Assembly: GCF_020882245.1 (NCBI RefSeq)
Contig: NC_083597.1
Span: forward strand, 41,022,652 to 41,086,651
Origin: Rhopalosiphum padi
Lineage: Eukaryota > Arthropoda > Insecta > Hemiptera > Aphididae
Direction: 5' to 3'
DNA: 64,000 nt
Positions 57,476 through 64,000 of this stretch are shown in pieces. Numbering within the stretch: the stretch's first letter is position 1; each line of letters begins with the position of its first letter. A program made the translations under genes and the position numbers. The notes under the pieces are model-generated. The model searched no databases, had not been told where the DNA came from, and saw nothing but the letters and a program-made list of their open reading frames with translations.

Positions 57476-57673
57476 GATTTTTAAATCTCAATTCCAATCA
57501 GCACCTCAAGTCACCATCCAACTACGGTCTCATGGACCAAATAGCAGCTCTGCACTGGATACAAGAGAATATAGCTGAATTTGGTGGCGACCCAAAAAAT
57601 GTAACATTAATGGGTCATGGCACTGGGGCCGCTTGTGTTGGTTTCTTGATGTCATCCTCCGCAATTCCAGAAA
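57476..57673 (+). CDS. Neuroligin, internal coding exon (degenerate nucleophile elbow)
   Basis: This is the next exon of the same neuroligin. A pyrimidine-rich acceptor (ttatttattttttag, ending at 57475) is followed by GA, which completes the glycine codon begun at 23226, then 65 codons and one split base before a GTAAGT donor at 57674. The reading includes FLNLNSNQHLKSPSNYGLMD, QIAALHWIQENIAEFGGDPK and NVTLMGHGTGAACVGFLMSS. NYGLMDQIAALHWIQENIAEFGGDP is the highly conserved block before the catalytic elbow of cholinesterase-like proteins. The elbow GxSxG is replaced by GHGTG, so the catalytic serine position is glycine. Neuroligins lack hydrolase activity, and GHGTGAACV is the form I know from insect neuroligins. 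Unspliced, the frame runs on to a stop near 57758, but the strong donor and the loss of family similarity after the PE pair argue for splicing. The downstream exon expected to carry the next block (typically GLFHRAI) was not found before 64000. Confidence 0.95.
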
Positions 57674-57960
57674 GTAAGTATCCAAAAATGAATTTCACAC
57701 TTAAGCCTACTAAAAACTATTCATATAGCTTATTATTAGGTTTAAATTTAGTGCTGTGATTAATTAAAATCATTTATGGTAACATATTATTTTAACCCTT
57801 TCACAACATCCAGTTTCCATCTCAATGTTTTGATAGTACAAAAATAATAAAATAATGATAAACTGATAAATTCGATATTTATTGTTAATATAAAATATAA
57901 ATTTTACGAATACGTACAAATTATTCAAACATATCTATTTAAATATCAACTTTAAACGTA

Positions 57961-57962
<2 letters not shown>

Positions 57963-57992
<30 letters not shown>
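57963..57992. repeat. AT microsatellite, 15 units
   Basis: An uninterrupted AT dinucleotide run of 30 bp, lying 290 bp downstream of the second exon's donor site. Confidence 0.95.
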
Positions 57993-57998
<6 letters not shown>

Positions 57999-59469
57999 AT
58001 ATAGTTTGTGAATATGTTTTGTATTAGTACAAACATATTAAAATTATTCATAGTTTTTAATGTTAAGCATTTAACATTTTAAAAATATTTAACCATAAAT
58101 AATTTATGAAGATAATAGGTCCATGACTAAAATAACATATTTTATAAACTATAATACATATTTGATGATTTTTTTTTTTTTAATTTATATATTTTATGTA
58201 TATAAAAAAAACATAAACTTAATTAAATTAATAATTTAATGGTCTGATGTAATTTTAATTATAATTAAATTTTAAAACTATTTATTATATTTTGTATTTT
58301 TATTTTAATAATAATTGGGCACAAAATTCTATAGTACATAAAATAATATCTATTCATACTTTGTATTGTGGATAAAAGGCACACTATATTTTTTTAGAAT
58401 ATCAAAATAGTACATAAAAAAATTCAATTTATTAGTGCATGGAATAGAAAGATATATTATACGCGTACAAACTATAAACGCCTTTGTTGTTAAAAGGAAT
58501 TGTGCCAAATCTCTTGACTTTACTTAAAAAAGTTTGTTTTGTGTGAGATAATTTTTGTCTTCTACGTAGTCACACTCACCATAGCAACACATTATAATAT
58601 TTTGGGCTATAGACATTAGAACGTATAACAATAATTTTTTTTTTAACTTTTAAATAGAAACTACTTATGATGTATCTGAAGTTAAAATGTATAATTACGT
58701 CAGTTATTATTTTTTATATCTAATTAAAAACTATATTTACTGATAATCAAAATAAAAAACGTATATTTACATTAAATTTATCAATTTTTATCCAATTTCT
58801 CAATGATTTCTAAAATATGAAATTGCGATTTAAACTAGTTATTATTACAAATATTTTATACAAATATCGCTAGTCTAATTCAATTATTTTGAAGTCATTA
58901 AAATATAATATTGCCTTAATTAGTATTAAATTTACTTATATTTCTTCTGTATGGATACCATTAAAGTGTATTTATTTCTCAAATAAGTAATTTTATTTAC
59001 CATCATATACATTTTATATTTATTAAAAATGTAAATCCTAGAAGCTATTTTTTATTTTTATTTTTTATTTACTATTAATTTTAGGTATTTCTTGGTATTA
59101 GCTAACTGTAAGTGTGAATACTTTTAGGTTATCGGGTTAGTAGTGTTTTACTCAATAATATTGTTTTTTTACCTGACGTAATATATAACAGGAATATATC
59201 TGATCGAGTTAACGTAGTTTTTGTTATTTTATTGCAAACCATTTAAAGCCACAATACGTATGACACAAAAAAATATAGAATATCCGTAAAAGAAATTAAG
59301 GTTAATAAGCTTAATTTTGAATAGTTTCTTAGTTCTTTGTTCATTTTTAAATCAGTGATATATGATCTATTCTGAATTGCAACGTTAGTCGTGCTCAGGC
59401 AACTAAAGGAACAGTTGTTAAAAAGCGCGTACGGCATACCAATACACAGCTAATAATAATTAATTTTTT

Positions 59470-60015
59470 TTGCCAGCTCCAGTGGGGGCTTTTATCGGGT
59501 CGTTTATAACGTTCCGCTCGTCGGTGGAGACCTACTTTCACGAAATAAACTCCTATAAAGACATAAAGGTTTTAGCCTTTCTCAGGCCAAGGCGGTGTGA
59601 TATGAATTCGTAAGCAGAGCCCGAGAAGGGTCGATCCAATCTGACCGACCGTAAAATTCCTGTTGAGATTTATTGTCTGTGGCCTCGCTGTGTCGGTCCT
59701 TTTTGTTTTCATTCGAATTCTTACGGGGGTTTTTTTTGTTCACTTCATTGTTTTCTATCGCACATTAACAAATACCGTGATGAATTTTGCAGGATGGTAG
59801 TTTTTTTCCTTTAATTGTGCGTTTGGTTACTATTTGCTTTGGAATTTTCCACATTAGAGTATCGGGAAAAACTTTTACGCTGGCGCCACAAGATGAATTC
59901 GAGCCGCAATCGTAGTCTCACGTCACATTTTCCGTTCCCTCTTATACAATATGATGGTGCTTCGGAGAGCTTCGAACGACTTAGTTTAATGGATAATTTG
60001 GAAGGGTGGAATGTT
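59470..60015. promoter_or_regulatory. G/C-richer patch in downstream intron
   Basis: The stretch begins GCCAGCTCCAGTGGGGGCTT and continues with CpG-containing sequence to about 60010, standing out from A/T-rich flanks. An acceptor-like TGCCAG precedes it, but the translation does not continue neuroligin in any frame. The frame at 59815-60018 shows no domain. It could be a noncoding regulatory element or an old repeat. Confidence 0.2.
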
Positions 60016-60673
60016 TAAATTACCAAAATTAAGAGCCCCAATAAGTGCAACTATCCGTTCATATTATACGGTAAAATGTTGGGCTGAAATGTCGAAAATA
60101 TATTTACTTTGTGTTACTTGGATTTTTCTTACTTTTCTACAGTTGTAAATTAGTTAATACTATTCTCTGGAACATACTTAATAGAATAATACGTCATATT
60201 ACATTTAGAATAAAAAATAATTTTACTATTAAATAATTTGTCGGTTATTTGGTTTATTTTAATAAAATTATATTTAAAATGAACCATATCCAGAAACGTA
60301 TTAAGGGGTTTGGTAAGTAGGTCAACTTGTCATTATAATTAATTATAAAGCTTATAACCGTTTATGCTATATTGAAAAATATCATACATAACGCGATAAC
60401 CAAAGAAAACAGCGGAAACATTTAAAACAAAATGTATTGTACTTGAAAAATTTTAATAATTGAAAGTAAAATATACAATGAAATAAATGTGTGTTTATAT
60501 TATTGATTATTGAAACATTTTTTCGCGCTATAATATCTACTTTCATTTATTCGTGATACATATATTTATAAAGTATAACACAATTTACTTTATGAAATAT
60601 AATTAATCTAATTTATTGTAAACAAACCATTAATTGTTTTTAATTTATAAATTATTTTTTTACCTTAATGACT

Positions 60674-60838
60674 CTATACATATAAACCCTTAAAAATTGT
60701 TATTAACTGACCAACTACCCTAAATCGTTTATGGATCCTAACTTCATTCAAATTGTCTATTATTTCATCTTTTATTTCTGTCACACTCTTCCTGATAACC
60801 CTCCAGATCACCTGAGAAGGTGGTGATACCATAGCCTC
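60674..60838 (-). other. Unrecognised 54-codon open stretch, possible gene or element fossil
   Basis: On the minus strand a frame lies between an upstream stop just beyond 60838 and a TAG at 60674-60676. It is locally richer in G/C than its surroundings and its translation looks more protein-like than the A/T-driven frames: PPSQVIWRVIRKSVTEIKDE, then IIDNLNEVRIHKRFRVVGQL. It has charged and hydrophobic alternation suggestive of a helix. I do not recognise a family. Splice signals at its ends are weak. It may be a piece of an old transposon, a processed pseudogene fragment or chance. Confidence 0.25.
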
Positions 60839-61564
60839 TTAAATTTTCATAGAAATTTCAATTACAATTTTCGACAAATTCTGTATTGAAGTGTTCCATC
60901 AATAGATGGCTTCCCTTATCGTGTGCGTTTTTTTTCTATGTGTTACTTATTATTATTGTATACATTACCCTAAGTTCTTATTGTACTTGAAACACACATT
61001 TTAAGTTATCCAATAAAAAAAAAAAACATTTTTTTATTTTTTTATTATAAATATCGATTTAAATAAAATGTAATCGTAACTTCTAATATGATATTTAAAC
61101 ATATTATAGTACTAGTGTATTAAATATTTTGTAAAATCTGTTAATATTTAATTGAATAATAATTGGTGGTACGAAAATACAATTAATCAAAAAATACTTA
61201 GGGAGAGGAAATTTGAGTTAAAATATACTTAACAAGATTATTTTGATCATAAAAACATAATTTATGATGACATTTATTATACGTAAATGTAATTCTATCT
61301 TTATAATAATTAATAATAATAAAAAATAAATACAAATATTTGAACGTTGATCGGCTGATGAAAATTTGAAAGTCTCCTATCATATATCGGTATGTTTATT
61401 TATACTTCTTATCGGGTACTTTATATTATTAATTATAATACAACTGTAACTAGGAACTTCATTTTTATCTTTAAGTTATATTTTACATCAGTCTGAATTT
61501 TTCACTATTGTGGAGTAGTGTTTGGTTATAGTTTCATTAAACCATATCGTGCAATAAAAATCTA

Positions 61565-61777
61565 AACATACACTCAGGCAGTGTTTCAACACAGCGTGTC
61601 TACTTTGCCGTATTGTCGATTAGTTGCAACCGATCAATTATTGTTCTAGTGTAGTTTCTGTGGATCGAAATTCCACGTCGGGTGTCCACATTTTATTTGA
61701 TATAAAGTCCCCTGTAGCGGTTAATAGTGATCGAAATGGTCCATGATGTAGTTTGTTTACCTAAAAAACTCAAGCTT

Positions 61778-61823
<46 letters not shown>

Positions 61824-62360
61824 CAATTTAAATAAATCAGTATCTCTATAATACGTACAATTTGATTTTATATAAACTTGCAACTAAAAAAAAAAAAAAA
61901 CACTATCTATTTTCAAAAATGCGAAGTATTAGAAAATCGGATCTAATGCCGCGTTTTCAACGCCATTTTCGTTGACCGAATATTACACTATTTATGTCCT
62001 TGTGATATTACACATGTTTTTCTATACCCCTTCGGTTACTGCACCTCCGTAGTGGGATTACTACGGATCGCAAGCCGTTTGTTTCCTACATTTTGAACGG
62101 CAGATCACCATGGTAAATATAACGTCCATGCACACACAGACCGTCTATGACGGGGAACAGTAAGAAAGTAATATAAACTAAACAAATGGTTCGTTTGGTC
62201 GAAACGTGTAAGAACAACCCAATGACGTTTATTCGGGACGATAAAAAACAATAGTTCGGACGATAGTAATGGTATTAGAAGGGTGAGGGCGATACGATTC
62301 TAATATTTCGGGCTCGAAGTGTCTCTCTAAACGTCGATAAACGGCAAACGGTATATCGCC
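61565..62360. promoter_or_regulatory. CpG-richer region interrupted by TA and A repeats
   Basis: Two G/C-richer stretches (about 61570-61745 and 61935-62360) flank a TA microsatellite and a poly-A run (about 61887-61901). Frames are short and unremarkable. The unique-looking composition suggests non-transposon intronic sequence with possible regulatory content. Confidence 0.18.
61781..61822. repeat. TA microsatellite, 21 units
   Basis: An uninterrupted TA dinucleotide run of 42 bp, the longest TA tract in the window. It is self-complementary and could form a cruciform. It is likely polymorphic. Confidence 0.97.
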
Positions 62361-63184
62361 TACGATCCCTGTTATTCCTCAGTATTACAACCTTTATTAT
62401 GTTAGCAAATAACACTTACACTCAAAGATACTGACAACATCTGTGCAAAGTGTTCACCATAAAATCTAAAGAATTTTTTTAAAAAAATGCTAAATTATGT
62501 TCTTCTTCGAAATACTAAATTATAATTTTTTTTGTAAGCAATACTCTATACACTTATTGGATTATATTGATTTATTTCGATGATTACGAAAAAAATAACA
62601 CTGAAAACAATTTTTATAACTTAACTTTGAATATCATAAGTAAAATTCTTAATTTTTAATTTTTTATATGAGTGTCTGTCAATAATTATTTTGGTCTGAA
62701 CCAAAAATAACACGATGTAAATGTAATATTAATATAATAATCATTGTAAAGTATATTGGATTATTAAAGTAAGCTAGCTTATATTATTATTCAATAAATC
62801 TTGTAAACGTTATATTTATAAAATTCCATACGTATAAATGCGTTCAAAGTCTTGGGAAATATCTTATTAAGATATAAATTAGACGAAATCTGAAAAATGT
62901 ATTGACAATATCAACAAATTTAACAATATTGGTTTTAATTGTAAGATTAAAAGTTGGAAAATAATTTCATGATACGATGTTTACAGTTTTCTAATAATAT
63001 ATATATATTTTCTAGTATTTCATCTAGACCGTATCTTCTAAGCGCCCTGCAACAATAATAATATAAAAAAGTAAAACATTGAACATAAAAATATATATTA
63101 AATACGTATTATTATTTGTTTCGTATCGATAATATAAAAATATCTGCTAAACACACACACAAACAAACCACTCATAAAACACAA

Positions 63185-63535
63185 ACTTTTACCAAATCGT
63201 ATAAATTTCGCACGCGTCCATTTTCGATCCGATCGTTTTCGCTTCGAATCTTTTTTTTTTTTCACGGCAACTGTGATTTATGTACGTCAGATTTTACGCC
63301 ACACCCCGTTGACGACGGCGTTTATTATATTATTTTTGTCGCTCGCGATTTTTTTTTCCTAGCCACACAGTACATGGTTTGTAATAAATCCGATTTTTTT
63401 TTTTTTTAATTTGAAATCATTTGTTCTATGCTTTATTTTCCATTAAGCCGTCACACTTGGGTGGATGATGGTCGAACGACGTTGTGTAGCGTGGATGTGA
63501 TGGCGGGCGGGATTCGACGCGATGACCGTATATAT
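63185..63535. promoter_or_regulatory. CpG-rich patch next to a repeat end
   Basis: CpG-rich segments at 63200-63340 (for example CGATCCGATCGTTTTCGCTTCG) and 63450-63525 (GGCGGGCGGGATTCGACGCG) alternate with poly-T runs. The 97-codon plus frame at 63116-63409 contains phenylalanine runs from the poly-T tracts and no domain, so it is not called as a gene. Confidence 0.18.
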
Positions 63536-63540
63536 ATATA

Positions 63541-63740
63541 CAGGGTGATTCACTAAGCATATTCATTCCCGTTTTATCCTTCAATAATGTAATTGTTCAA
63601 AATCTGATTTTTGGTATTTTTAAATTTATTGAAAGACGATATTTTAAAAAAATGTCTAGGCACTTAAGGCATATTCTGCGAAGATACAAACTTTTATTTT
63701 TCGAATAACAGCCCCTCTTATATTCAATTAATTATTTTGT
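63541..63740 (+). repeat. Probable interspersed repeat, one end at 63541
   Basis: A composition break occurs where a short TATATATATA run meets CAGGGTGATTCACTAAGCAT. CAGGGTGATTCA-type termini recur at the ends of many insect interspersed elements, as far as I recall, and the following 180 bp are of even composition without microsatellites. No inverted copy of the end was seen before 64000, so the other end would be outside the window or lost. The element class is unknown. Confidence 0.4.
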
Positions 63741-64000
63741 GCATGTATATTTTTTTTTCTGAAAATGATGTGTTAAAATAAAAATTCAAACAAGATTTTT
63801 TTTAATTATTTAGCTTTATATAATAAGGATAATATTGAATATATATAAAATATTATCACATTTTTTTCATTTATCAATAATTATAGTTTATTGAAATAGT
63901 TTAACCGTTTAATTATAATAAATACTAGATTCTATGTAACATAATATATTTTATAATTTTTGACTAATATGCTTAATATAAACATACAGTCGACCCTCTG

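Larger units (their letters stand above)
57674..64000 (+). other. Neuroligin intron, 5' part (continues past the window)
   Basis: It starts with a consensus GTAAGT donor. No downstream neuroligin exon was recognised up to the window end, so the intron is at least 6.3 kb unless a short exon was missed. It contains two long TA microsatellites, three CpG-rich patches, a 54-codon minus-strand open stretch at 60674-60838 and a probable interspersed repeat end at 63541. Confidence 0.75.

Noticed and set aside
57532..57759. 75-codon ORF starting at an ATG in the second exon, read as a stand-alone gene
   Set aside because: The ATG is an internal methionine of neuroligin; the frame is open upstream to the acceptor, and after 57673 it reads into intron.
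59476..59640. Acceptor-like TGCCAG followed by G/C-rich sequence, considered as the third neuroligin exon
   Set aside because: No frame continues the expected block after the elbow exon, and all frames lack esterase-like motifs.
1..64000. Search for a CRISPR array, bacterial operon, viral insertion or other novel system
   Set aside because: There are no regularly spaced repeats, no ribosome-binding-site gene clusters and no recognisable viral genes. The window is intronic insect DNA with one gene.

Overview
The window looks like AT-rich nuclear DNA of an insect, most probably an aphid or close hemipteran. The reasons are a strongly A/T-dominated background with no long open reading frames, insect-style neuroligin exon sequence with GT-AG introns, CpG-rich patches that are not CpG-depleted, and degraded LINE fragments of a kind common in aphids. 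The species assignment is inference. Nothing suggests a bacterial genome.

The only confident gene is a plus-strand neuroligin, a catalytically dead member of the cholinesterase-like alpha/beta-hydrolase family that acts as a postsynaptic adhesion protein. Two internal coding exons are visible, at 23065-23226 and 57476-57673. They join in frame (both exon ends are phase 1) across a 34,249-bp intron and encode about 119 consecutive residues of the cholinesterase-like domain. They cover the degenerate oxyanion-hole region (HGES) and the degenerate nucleophile elbow (GHGTG in place of GxSxG). The first exon begins in the middle of the domain, so the signal peptide and N-terminal part must lie before it. 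I could not find them in 1-23064, so they are probably left of the window. The C-terminal half, transmembrane segment and cytoplasmic tail lie to the right.

The rest is intronic or flanking DNA. Regions: 1-23064 upstream, with CpG-rich patches at about 4.0-4.8, 7.5-8.0, 11.2-12.6, 14.4-14.7 and 20.9-21.8 kb; 23227-57475 large intron, with CpG-rich patches at about 28.3-28.9, 35.3-35.7, 37.2-37.6, 50.2-50.6 and 57.0-57.4 kb, a plus-strand LINE reverse transcriptase fossil at about 30.8-31.7 kb and a minus-strand one at about 49.2-49.6 kb; 57674-64000 downstream intron, with patches at about 59.5-60.0, 61.6-62.35 and 63.2-63.5 kb and the apparent end of an interspersed repeat at 63541. Dinucleotide microsatellites and a few strong hairpins are scattered through it.

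Most open reading frames of 60-118 codons in the window look like chance or low-complexity frames. They match no family I recognise and are not annotated. I found no convincing tRNA, rRNA or CRISPR array, and no evidence for a new biological system. The items most worth a second look are the CpG-rich patches inside the neuroligin locus and the dead-esterase signature itself.
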